Assembly (NCBI GenBank): GCA_964484395.1
Contig: CAZAFM010000104.1
Location: 1-6,412 of the forward strand
Reading direction: 5' to 3'
DNA: 6,412 bases
Source: CAZAFM01 sp964484395
GTDB taxonomy: Bacteria; Campylobacterota; Campylobacteria; Campylobacterales; CAZAFM01
The notes beneath the pieces were generated by a model. That model saw nothing but the letters and a program-made list of their open reading frames with translations, did no database searches and had not been told where the DNA came from. The position numbers were made by a program, and so were the translations under genes. Of the stretch, positions 1 to 5,786 are shown one piece after another; position 1 is the first letter of the stretch, and every line of letters starts with the position of its first letter.

Positions 1-309
1 AAGTATGAAGGTGCCCTAGATGCCATAAAGGATAGTGGCAAAAGTGGTGAAATTCTCCTTATATGCTTTGATGCTGAACCTGTTTTTTTAGAACTGATAC
101 CAAAAGATGTGATAGTGGGAGCAGCGATGCAACAACCATATCTTATGGGTAAAAAAAGTGTTGAAGTAATGCTAAATCACCTAGAAAATAAAACCGTTAA
201 TAAAAACATAGAACTAGAAGTACTAGCTGTAAGTGGCAAAAACATAAAAGAACTGCTACCTGTTATCAAGAAAAATGTCTTAGGATTAGAGGCAGAGAGT
301 GAACAATAA
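1..309 (+). CDS. Periplasmic substrate-binding protein, type I (sugar-binding-like) family, C-terminal fragment
   Basis: The reading frame is open from the first base of the window to the TAA at 307-309, giving the last 102 residues of a protein whose start lies upstream. The stretch GAAMQQPYLMGKKSVEVML, followed by a short linker and a hydrophobic strand, matches the C-terminal lobe of type I periplasmic binding proteins (Peripla_BP_4 / ribose-binding-like), where a Q-x-P-Y-x-M-G motif begins a helix near the hinge. Such proteins bind a small ligand in the periplasm and either feed an ABC importer or present the ligand to a sensor kinase. The next gene is a membrane histidine kinase overlapping this one by 11 bp, so a signalling role is likely, but this is inference. 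The ligand cannot be told from the fragment. The signal peptide and N-lobe are outside the window. Confidence 0.8.
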   Translation, partial: KYEGALDAIKDSGKSGEILLICFDAEPVFLELIPKDVIVGAAMQQPYLMGKKSVEVMLNHLENKTVNKNIELEVLAVSGKNIKELLPVIKKNVLGLEAESEQ

Positions 310-1828
310 AGATTCAAGAAATATACATAAATCACTTTTTGTAACTGTAGGAGCATCAATTGTTTTTACTGTCGTGATTATTATAAGTGCACACTCTACA
401 TATACATACTTCTATGAAAAAAACCAAATAGTCGGAAATATCAAAAAAAGTGTTAACTCAACAGTTTCGTCACTAGAAAAAAACATAAAACCATTTATGG
501 AAGCATATGCAATAAATGAGTATGAAAACCTAATTGCTAATGAGATAGAAAATACACAAAGCTATGCTATCATAGTTCATGACTACAATATGGGAAAAGT
601 TCTAGGAAAAAAGTCCTACATAACTGGTAAAATTCGCGATGAAAACAATAACATTATAGACTACAATCAAAACAATCAAGAAGCAAAACAGAGACTAGAA
701 GAGTGTTTTTACAAAAAAAGTGCTCCAATAATGACTACGGAAAAAATAGGAGAGATTACAGTATGTATGAGTGATGAAAGAGTGCAACAAAGAAAAGCAT
801 CAATTATAAAAAACACTATTTTGGATGCGCTTATTATATCCATATCACTTTTAATTGCTATACTTTTTATATTGCATAGATATGTTTTTAGACCTATATC
901 AAGAATGGTGCTATTCCTTGAAAACAGGGATGCAAACGGTATACCAATTGAAAAAGTTCCATCTGGCTCATCAAAAGAGATACAAATACTCTCATCAACT
1001 ATAAATAAAATGTTAGAAACTATAGAAGAGTCACAAAGAACTCTAGTTGATATAAACAAAACTCTTGAAACAAGAATAAATGCTGCTGTAGAGGAGATAA
1101 GAGAAAAAGATGCTATCTTGCATGAAAATGTCAAACAAAGAGCTATGGATGAGATGCTTATAAATATAGCTCACCAGTGGAGACAACCTCTAAATTCTGC
1201 TACTGTGGCTATTCAGAATATAGATGACATCTTATTAGGGTGTAAAGACAAAGAGGAGATAGAGAGTCTTGTAAACATTGCCACCAAAGAACTTATGATG
1301 CTTTCAGAAACAATAACTAGATTCACTAAGTTTTATGAACTAGAGGCTTCTAGGTTAGTTGATATACAAGAGGGCTTTAATATATTCATCTCTCTATCAG
1401 AGAGTTCTTTAAAAACACAAAATATTAACATAGTCTCATCTTTTGATGAGGATTTCAATCTTATCTCTACTACCAATGAGTGGGTTGACCTCTTTTCAGT
1501 ATTTTTAAAAAACCTCGAAGAGATTAAAAATCAAAGAGAGCTAGAAGAGGTAACACTAAAAGTAGAAGGTAAGACAGATGTTGGTGTATTTGTTTTGAGT
1601 ATAAGTGATGATGCAGGGGGTATAGATGAAGATATGCTTCCTTCAAGACTATTTGAACCCTATACAACCTCATACTTTAGAAGTAAAGACAAAGGGCTTG
1701 GTCTCTACACTGCTAGACATATTGTGAAATATGTATTTAGAGGTTCTCTCTTAGCCCAAAACACTGAAAGTGGAGCAAAATTTATTATAACTATTCCAAA
1801 AACTACAACCTTTGCATCAAGTCTTTAG
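299..1828 (+). CDS. Membrane-bound sensor histidine kinase (HAMP, HisKA-type H-box, HATPase_c)
   Basis: 509-aa sensor kinase that should autophosphorylate on His and pass phosphate to a response regulator not in this window. Order: short cytoplasmic N-terminus, TM1 about 13-31, periplasmic sensor domain about 38-172 with two cysteines (C136, C156), TM2 about 174-197, HAMP about 197-245 (conserved P199), a linker helix likely to be coiled coil 250-285, an H-box IAHQWRQPLN with phospho-acceptor H292, then the ATPase domain. The ATPase motifs are an N-box around N405 (LKNLEEI, weaker than the usual NA), G1 DDAGGI 437-442, F-box LFEPY 451-455 and G2 KGLGLY 465-470. The start is GTG at 299, overlapping the upstream stop. 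It is chosen because it leaves a short basic N-terminus before TM1, and the next in-frame alternatives would cut into that helix. H-boxes of this form are typical of Campylobacterota. The periplasmic ligand is unknown; the neighbouring binding protein is the obvious partner candidate. Confidence 0.92.
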   Translation: MNNKDSRNIHKSLFVTVGASIVFTVVIIISAHSTYTYFYEKNQIVGNIKKSVNSTVSSLEKNIKPFMEAYAINEYENLIANEIENTQSYAIIVHDYNMGKVLGKKSYITGKIRDENNNIIDYNQNNQEAKQRLEECFYKKSAPIMTTEKIGEITVCMSDERVQQRKASIIKNTILDALIISISLLIAILFILHRYVFRPISRMVLFLENRDANGIPIEKVPSGSSKEIQILSSTINKMLETIEESQRTLVDINKTLETRINAAVEEIREKDAILHENVKQRAMDEMLINIAHQWRQPLNSATVAIQNIDDILLGCKDKEEIESLVNIATKELMMLSETITRFTKFYELEASRLVDIQEGFNIFISLSESSLKTQNINIVSSFDEDFNLISTTNEWVDLFSVFLKNLEEIKNQRELEEVTLKVEGKTDVGVFVLSISDDAGGIDEDMLPSRLFEPYTTSYFRSKDKGLGLYTARHIVKYVFRGSLLAQNTESGAKFIITIPKTTTFASSL

Positions 1829-1884
1829 TATTTATCATTCACTCTATATGTTTGTAGTCAATCTGCTCAAATTTTAATCATCAA

Positions 1885-1913
1885 ATCCATTGTATACTAA
1901 GATAAATAACGAT
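1885..1913 (+). promoter_or_regulatory. Candidate ModE operator overlapping the mod promoter
   Basis: The right half TAAATAACGAT (1903-1913) closely resembles the TATATAACGAT-type half-site of the known enterobacterial ModE operator. A matching left half is poor: ATC at 1885-1887 mirrors GAT at 1911-1913, and across the 29-bp span only about 7 of 14 positions are symmetric. The site covers the candidate -10 and start region, where bound Mo-ModE would block transcription, and ModE is the first gene of the operon. That position is the main support. The site could be chance in AT-rich DNA. Confidence 0.35.
1893..1898 (+). promoter_or_regulatory. Candidate -10 box for the mod operon
   Basis: TATACT matches the sigma-70 -10 consensus at five of six positions. 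It lies in the only real intergenic gap, 68 bp before the modE start codon. I see no good -35 hexamer 16-18 bp upstream, only an AT-rich stretch, which is common for Campylobacterota housekeeping promoters. A start near 1904-1907 would leave a leader of about 60 nt. It is assigned by position and motif only. Confidence 0.4.
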
Positions 1914-1954
1914 ACTGTTTCAGAAGCATTATGTAGTTAAGTAAACAATGCTAA

Positions 1955-1960
1955 AAGGAG
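1955..1960 (+). promoter_or_regulatory. Strong ribosome binding site that fixes the TTG start of modE
   Basis: AAGGAG stands 6 nt before TTG at 1967. No in-frame ATG or GTG exists at a comparable distance: the nearby ATGs at 1948 and 1974 are in other frames. This makes TTG the start codon. Confidence 0.75.
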
Positions 1961-1966
1961 ACGCAC

Positions 1967-2749
1967 TTGGAATATGGAGCAACCATAACACTTTATGCAC
2001 AAGATAGACCACTACTACTAGAAAAACGCATAGCACTTCTAAAGGCTATTAAAAAAAATGGCTCTATTTTAAAAGCTGCTAAGGATGTTCCTCTAAGCTA
2101 CAAGGCAGCTTGGGAAGCAATAGATGATATGAACAACCTCTCACACACTCCTCTAGTTACAAAAGAAGCAGGTGGAAAAGGGGGTGGAGGCACTAGGCTT
2201 ACTAAGTATGGAGAAAGACTTCTTAAAAACTATGAGGTTTTAAAGAGTGAACAGAAAAGATTTTTAGAGTCTCTTAGTCGTATTGCAGATATAGACCAAG
2301 GTGATCTTACTACGCTACAAAGGATAGCTATGGAGCTTAGTGCAAGAAACCAGCTAAGTGGAACTATCACCTCCTTAATAAAAGGAAAAGTTGCCGCTGA
2401 GGTAGATATAGAGCTAAAAAGTGGAAATGTAATAGTCTCAAGTATCACCAAACATGGAGCAGAATCATTAGGACTTGGTGAAGGAATGAGTGTTGTGGCT
2501 ATTTTCAAAGCTACAAGTGTGCTTATAGGTAGAGGTGATGGACTTGAGATAAGTGCCAGAAACAAGATAGAGGGTGAAGTCGTAGAAGTAACTCATGGAG
2601 AGGTAAACTGTGAGGTTATAATAGATATAGGTGGCGGAGAAAAGCTAAGTTCTATCATAACAGATGGAGCAGCAAAAAATCTAAATCTAAAAAAAGGCTC
2701 AAAAGTAGTTGCCATAATAAAATCAACCGAAATTTTAGTGGGAAAATAG
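1967..2749 (+). CDS. modE: Molybdate-responsive transcriptional regulator ModE (wHTH plus two Mop domains)
   Basis: 260 aa, close to the 262 aa of E. coli ModE. ModE binds molybdate as a dimer and then typically represses mod uptake genes; it can also activate Mo-enzyme genes. The N-terminal LysR-like winged helix-turn-helix spans about 18-90: the helix-turn-helix lies around GSILKAAKDVPLSYKAAWEA, and the wing is the glycine-rich GGKGGGGTRLTKYG (69-82). A dimer-linker helix follows. Two Mop/TOBE domains come next, each opening with the family signature: SARNQLSGTI from residue 125 and SARNKIEGEV from residue 196. Each ends in a VVAI(F/I)K(A/S)T strand. Both Mop signatures are intact, so molybdate or tungstate sensing is expected. 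Translation starts at TTG behind a strong AAGGAG. It is the first gene of the molybdenum operon, so autoregulation is likely (inference). Its stop overlaps the Shine-Dalgarno of modA. Confidence 0.95.
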   Translation: MEYGATITLYAQDRPLLLEKRIALLKAIKKNGSILKAAKDVPLSYKAAWEAIDDMNNLSHTPLVTKEAGGKGGGGTRLTKYGERLLKNYEVLKSEQKRFLESLSRIADIDQGDLTTLQRIAMELSARNQLSGTITSLIKGKVAAEVDIELKSGNVIVSSITKHGAESLGLGEGMSVVAIFKATSVLIGRGDGLEISARNKIEGEVVEVTHGEVNCEVIIDIGGGEKLSSIITDGAAKNLNLKKGSKVVAIIKSTEILVGK

Positions 2750-2753
2750 GAGG
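2748..2753 (+). promoter_or_regulatory. Perfect Shine-Dalgarno of modA overlapping the modE stop codon
   Basis: AGGAGG begins inside the TAG stop of modE (2747-2749) and sits 5 nt before the ATG of modA. This should give very efficient initiation of the binding protein, which is usually needed in excess over its permease, and it ties modA translation to modE termination. Confidence 0.75.
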
Positions 2754-2758
2754 ATTGT

Positions 2759-3508
2759 ATGATAAAAAAGATAGTAATCGGAGTAGCACTTTTAGCAAGC
2801 GTCGCCCTAGCAGGCACACTAAATCTAGCAGTCGCAGGAAATGTAAGCTATGCAATGCCAGCACTACAAAAGGCATTTAACAAGCACCATCCAGATACAA
2901 AACTACAAACCACACTAACAAGTAGTGGTAAGCTAACAGCCCAGATAAAGCATGGTGCTCCATATCATGTATTTATGGCAGCTAATATGAAGTATCCAGA
3001 AGCCCTATATAGTGAAAATATAGCAATAACTAAGCCAGTAGTATATGCTGAGGGTGCACTTGCTCTGCTTACGACAAAAAAGTATGACCTAAGTAGAGGC
3101 ATAGAGTTAGTCACACAAAAAGATGTAGAAAAAGTAGCTATAGCAAATCCAAAAACAGCCCCTTATGGAACAGCTACTTTTGAGGCATTTAAAAATGCAG
3201 GGGTTTTTAAGATAGTCAAGCCAAAGCTAATCTATGCTGAGAGTATCACACAGACTGTACAGTACACACTAAGTGCAGCTGATATAGGATTTATAGCAAA
3301 GTCAACACTATATAGTGACAAGATGAAAAGATACAAAGAGGGTGTAAACTGGGTAGATATAGACCCTAAACTCTACAAGCCAATAGAACAAGGCATAGTT
3401 ATCCTAAAAAAAGCCAAAGAAAACAGGGAGGCAAAAGCCTTTTATGACTTTATGCTAAGCTCTGAGGCTAAAAGCATCATGAAAGAGCATGGGTATATCG
3501 TAAAATGA
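2759..3508 (+). CDS. modA: Molybdate ABC transporter periplasmic substrate-binding protein ModA
   Basis: 249-aa exported protein that captures molybdate (possibly also tungstate) in the periplasm for ModB/ModC. A Sec signal peptide is clear: KK at 3-4, a hydrophobic core 5-16, and an ALA|G cleavage site after residue 18. There is no lipobox cysteine, so it is a soluble periplasmic protein. Family landmarks include NVSYA (28-32), SSGKLTAQIKHGAPY (55-69), VFMAANMKYPEAL (71-83), NPKTAPYG (130-137), AESITQT (160-166) and ADIGFIAKS (174-182). These match ModA rather than the TTTTS-type TupA tungstate binder. The usual SAD at positions 74-76 is AAN here, with Asp replaced by Asn (N76). It starts at ATG behind AGGAGG, and its stop overlaps the next start by 4 bp (ATGA). 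Specificity between Mo and W cannot be fixed from sequence. Confidence 0.93.
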   Translation: MIKKIVIGVALLASVALAGTLNLAVAGNVSYAMPALQKAFNKHHPDTKLQTTLTSSGKLTAQIKHGAPYHVFMAANMKYPEALYSENIAITKPVVYAEGALALLTTKKYDLSRGIELVTQKDVEKVAIANPKTAPYGTATFEAFKNAGVFKIVKPKLIYAESITQTVQYTLSAADIGFIAKSTLYSDKMKRYKEGVNWVDIDPKLYKPIEQGIVILKKAKENREAKAFYDFMLSSEAKSIMKEHGYIVK

Positions 3509-3906
3509 ATAAATTTATAGCAACTATTATTGATATTCACACTCATAGTTCACTAAACCTCATAGACTTAATCTATGGTGACACTAGGCTTACTATGAAC
3601 ACTCTTGAGCTACCTTCTTCTATACAAAAAGGTAGCAAACTAGAAATTGGAATCAAGCCCTTCCATATAGCAATAGCTAAGAACTTAAGAGGTGAGATAA
3701 GCTTCTCAAATCGTTTGGAGACAACTATAGTTGAGATAGAACAAGGAGAACTTCTAAGCTCTATCATCTGCAAAAAAGATGATGATCTTTTTGAGGTCAT
3801 TATCACTACTAAAAGCTTAAGAAGAATGGCACTTGAGAGCAGTGAGAGTGTAGAGCTTCTAATAAAAGCTAGTGAACTTTTTATTACAAGGTTTTTAGAT
3901 GATTGA
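3505..3906 (+). CDS. Free-standing two-unit TOBE/Mop-like protein of the mod operon
   Basis: 133 aa with no signal peptide or membrane segment, so cytoplasmic. Two tandem TOBE/Mop-like units can be seen. Unit 1, about 4-59, ends IGIKPFHIAIAK and lacks the SARN signature. Unit 2, about 66-129, opens SFSNRLETTIVEI and ends VELLIKASELFI, close to the Mop pattern. The layout resembles the C-terminal di-Mop regulatory part of long ModC proteins. Mop domains bind molybdate or tungstate oxyanions, usually at oligomer interfaces, so a role as Mo buffer or as a partner of ModC is plausible but inferred. It overlaps modA by 4 bp (ATGA) and modB by 8 bp. From memory, C. jejuni carries a similar small gene (Cj0302c) between modA and modB. 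It has no HTH, so it is not a ModE regulator. Confidence 0.82.
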   Translation: MNKFIATIIDIHTHSSLNLIDLIYGDTRLTMNTLELPSSIQKGSKLEIGIKPFHIAIAKNLRGEISFSNRLETTIVEIEQGELLSSIICKKDDDLFEVIITTKSLRRMALESSESVELLIKASELFITRFLDD

Positions 3907-4597
3907 TGAGATATTAGCACTAGACTTTGAGCCATTTTTATTATCATTTGAGCTCTCACTCATTACTACAATAATTCTTTTTATTATCAGCCTACCTCTT
4001 GCGTGGTATTTGACATTTAGCCACTCAAAGTTCAAGCCTATAGCTGAGTCTATAACAGCCCTTCCTTTGGTACTTCCACCAAGCGTTCTTGGGTTTTATA
4101 TACTAATAGCACTCTCTTCAAACTCCCCTATTGGTGCTTTTTTTGAGGAGTATTTTGATATGCGACTTGTTTTTAGCTTTGAAGGGCTTGTGGTTGCTAG
4201 CTGCATATACTCACTTCCTTTTATGGTGCAGCCTCTGCAAAGTGGCTTTGAAAGCGTGAACAAAAATATGCTTGAAGCCTCATATATAAGTGGTAAAGGC
4301 AGATTAGTAACACTTTTTAAAGTTATCTTACCAAACATCAAGCCCTCACTTCTAACCGCTCTTATTATCACATTTGCACACACTGTTGGTGAGTTTGGAG
4401 TAGTACTTATGGTTGGTGGCTCAATCCCTGGAGAGACAAAGGTCGCTTCAGTTGCCATCTATGACATGGTAGAGATTATGGACTACCGTTTGGCTCACAT
4501 TTATAGTGCCATCATGGTGGCTATTAGCTTTTTAGTGCTTCTATCAGTATATATATTTAACCATTCACAAAAAAGAAAGCTAGGAGTATCACTATGA
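3899..4597 (+). CDS. modB: Molybdate ABC transporter permease ModB
   Basis: 232-aa inner-membrane permease forming the homodimeric channel for molybdate. About five hydrophobic segments are visible: 14-37, 50-73, 92-112, 150-173 and 202-220. The cytoplasmic EAA loop, which docks on the ATPase, is clear: EAS at 126-128, G at 132 and LP at 144-145. The LPLVLPPSVLGFY segment in the second helix and HTVGEFGVVLMVGG (161-174) are characteristic of ModB/CysT-type permeases. The length is normal for ModB (about 225-230 aa). The ATG start lies 8 bp inside the TOBE gene, with an AAGG about 7 nt upstream. Its stop forms an ATGA overlap with modC. Confidence 0.94.
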   Translation: MIDEILALDFEPFLLSFELSLITTIILFIISLPLAWYLTFSHSKFKPIAESITALPLVLPPSVLGFYILIALSSNSPIGAFFEEYFDMRLVFSFEGLVVASCIYSLPFMVQPLQSGFESVNKNMLEASYISGKGRLVTLFKVILPNIKPSLLTALIITFAHTVGEFGVVLMVGGSIPGETKVASVAIYDMVEIMDYRLAHIYSAIMVAISFLVLLSVYIFNHSQKRKLGVSL

Positions 4598-5472
4598 TAG
4601 AGATGAGTTTTAGTAAAACTCTAATTGGCGCTGAAGGCAAGATGCAGCTAAAAGTTGATACCTCAGTTGAAGGCAGGACATTTTTAGCCCTAGCAGGTGA
4701 GAGCGGAAGTGGAAAAACTACTCTTCTTAGAATCATAGCAGGACTTGAGAGTATAGACAAAGGAGTGTTAAAAGTAGATGGCAAGGTCTGGATTGATGGA
4801 AAAAAGTCCCTACCACCTCAAAAAAGAGGGATAGGTTTTGTCTTCCAGGACTACGCACTTTTTCCAAATATGAGTGTTGAAAAAAACCTCCTATATGTTA
4901 AAAACGATAGAGGTTTTGCAAAGAGACTACTTGAACTAACAGGACTCCTAGAGCTAAAAGATAGATATCCAAACACCCTCTCAGGCGGACAAAAACAGCG
5001 CGTAGCACTTAGTCGCGCTATGATGAACAGACCTCAAATCCTCCTAATGGATGAACCTCTCTCAGCCCTAAATCCAGAGATGAGAACATCTCTTCAGATG
5101 GATATCCTTAAACTTCACAAGGAGTTTGGTACAACGACCATCATAGTAAGCCATGACCCTAGTGAGATATATAGACTTGCAAATCGCGTTGTGGTTTTGC
5201 ATCTAGGAGAGATCATCAATGATGGAAGTCCAAAAGATGTACTACTTAGACAGAGTGGTAGCCAGAAGTTTAGCTTTAGTGGTGAGCTACTTGAGATAAC
5301 AAAAGTAGATGTACTACACATTGCAATTGTAGCTATAGGTCAGCAGCTTGTAGAGGTAGTAATAGACAAGCATGAGGCACAAATGCTTCAAGTAGGTCAA
5401 AGCGTAGAGGTAAGCACAAAAGCTTTTGTTCCGATGATAAAGCATCTAAGTAAAAAGAAGAGAGATTTATAG
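4594..5472 (+). CDS. modC: Molybdate ABC transporter ATP-binding protein ModC (short form, one TOBE-like region)
   Basis: 292-aa cytoplasmic ATPase that drives ModB. Motifs: Walker A GESGSGKTT (35-43), Q-loop FQDYALFP (Q85), signature LSGGQKQR (129-136), Walker B ILLMDEP with D153/E154, D-loop SALN (157-160) and H-loop H187. The D-loop normally ends SALD, so N160 is a small oddity. After the ATPase domain only about 65 residues remain. They form one weak TOBE-like unit (about 225-285, containing FSFSGELLEITKVD and VGQSVEVSTKAF) instead of the two Mop units in the roughly 350-aa E. coli ModC. The start is ATG overlapping the modB stop, with AGGAG at 4582-4586 spaced 7 nt. It follows modB directly and is followed without a gap by the NifQ-like gene. 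Confidence 0.94.
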   Translation: MIEMSFSKTLIGAEGKMQLKVDTSVEGRTFLALAGESGSGKTTLLRIIAGLESIDKGVLKVDGKVWIDGKKSLPPQKRGIGFVFQDYALFPNMSVEKNLLYVKNDRGFAKRLLELTGLLELKDRYPNTLSGGQKQRVALSRAMMNRPQILLMDEPLSALNPEMRTSLQMDILKLHKEFGTTTIIVSHDPSEIYRLANRVVVLHLGEIINDGSPKDVLLRQSGSQKFSFSGELLEITKVDVLHIAIVAIGQQLVEVVIDKHEAQMLQVGQSVEVSTKAFVPMIKHLSKKKRDL

Positions 5473-5781
5473 ATGAAAAACAACTACTACACTCAAAAAA
5501 TAGAAGAGCTACTCATTAAAGAGTCAGTAAGTAGTGAGGGCAAAATACAAGCTAAGAGAGTTGCAGAAAAATCAGTTCTTTTTAATCATCTATATGAAGA
5601 TATGGGGTTTAGCTCAAGAGAGCAGATGAATGAGTTTATGAAAAAGCACTATGAAGAGCTAGCTAGTAAAAAACCAAAAAGCGTTAGGTGGAAAAAGTAT
5701 CTATATGACTGTATAGGAGAAGTGGCACCAGCTTGTGCTGGATGCCCAGATGAAGATATATGTTTTAGCTGTAAAAGCTAA
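5473..5781 (+). CDS. nifQ: NifQ-like molybdenum/Fe-S protein (short form)
   Basis: 102-aa, probably cytoplasmic protein. The segment LFNHLYEDMGFSSREQMNEF, then HYEELA, then RWKKYLYDCIGE, then a cysteine cluster, follows the conserved layout of NifQ: a HLWxDLGL-like block, a HFPxLA-like block, a (M/R)(R/K)WKKFxYRQLCE-like block and terminal cysteines. NifQ carries a Mo-Fe-S cluster and donates Mo to FeMo-cofactor assembly. Cysteines are C80, C88, C91, C97 and C100. C88-x2-C91-x5-C97 matches the last three positions of the family motif C-x4-C-x2-C-x5-C, but the first gap is x7 and C100 is extra. The protein is shorter than typical NifQ (about 170-190 aa), mainly at the N-terminus. ATG follows the modC stop with zero spacing, so it is the last gene of the molybdenum operon. 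No nif genes are visible here, so it may serve nitrogenase or Mo handling in general. The family call is by eye. Confidence 0.72.
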   Translation: MKNNYYTQKIEELLIKESVSSEGKIQAKRVAEKSVLFNHLYEDMGFSSREQMNEFMKKHYEELASKKPKSVRWKKYLYDCIGEVAPACAGCPDEDICFSCKS

Positions 5782-5783
5782 AA
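5763..5783. terminator. Inverted repeat at the convergent nifQ-like/fusA junction, weak terminator candidate
   Basis: TTTTAGCT (5763-5770) and AGCTAAAA (5776-5783) form a perfect 8-bp stem with a 5-nt loop. It covers the end of the nifQ-like gene and its stop codon, and begins 3 nt after the fusA stop on the other strand. The stem is AU-rich (two G-C pairs) and no T-run follows it on either strand, so it is not a classic intrinsic terminator. Its position suggests a shared 3' end for both transcripts. Confidence 0.35.
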
Positions 5784-5786
5784 GGT

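Noticed and set aside
709..1134. 141-codon open frame on the minus strand inside the histidine kinase
   Set aside because: It lies antisense to a clear kinase with HAMP and H-box, shows no recognisable motif, and its composition follows from the AT-rich opposite strand.
1926..1951. Short hairpin (GCAT...ATGC with an inner TGT/ACA) in the modE leader, considered as a riboswitch
   Set aside because: The stem is only about 7 bp with a bulge, and the likely leader (about 60 nt) is too short and lacks the structure of the molybdenum-cofactor riboswitch.
1948..2007. 19-codon ATG frame overlapping the modE start, possible leader peptide
   Set aside because: There is no Shine-Dalgarno upstream of it, it is in another frame, and the strong AAGGAG sits correctly for the TTG of modE instead.
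2759..3508. Tungstate-specific TupA instead of ModA
   Set aside because: The TTTTS-type motif of TupA is missing, while ModA landmarks (SSGKL, GAPY, NPKTAPYG, ESITQT) and the ModE/ModB/ModC context are present.
3573..3959. 128-codon open frame on the minus strand across the TOBE gene and modB start
   Set aside because: It is a shadow of two well-supported overlapping genes; its Ser/Leu-rich product has no domain features.
4096..4458. 120-codon open frame on the minus strand inside modB
   Set aside because: It is antisense to the EAA loop and helices of a clear permease, with no motif of its own.
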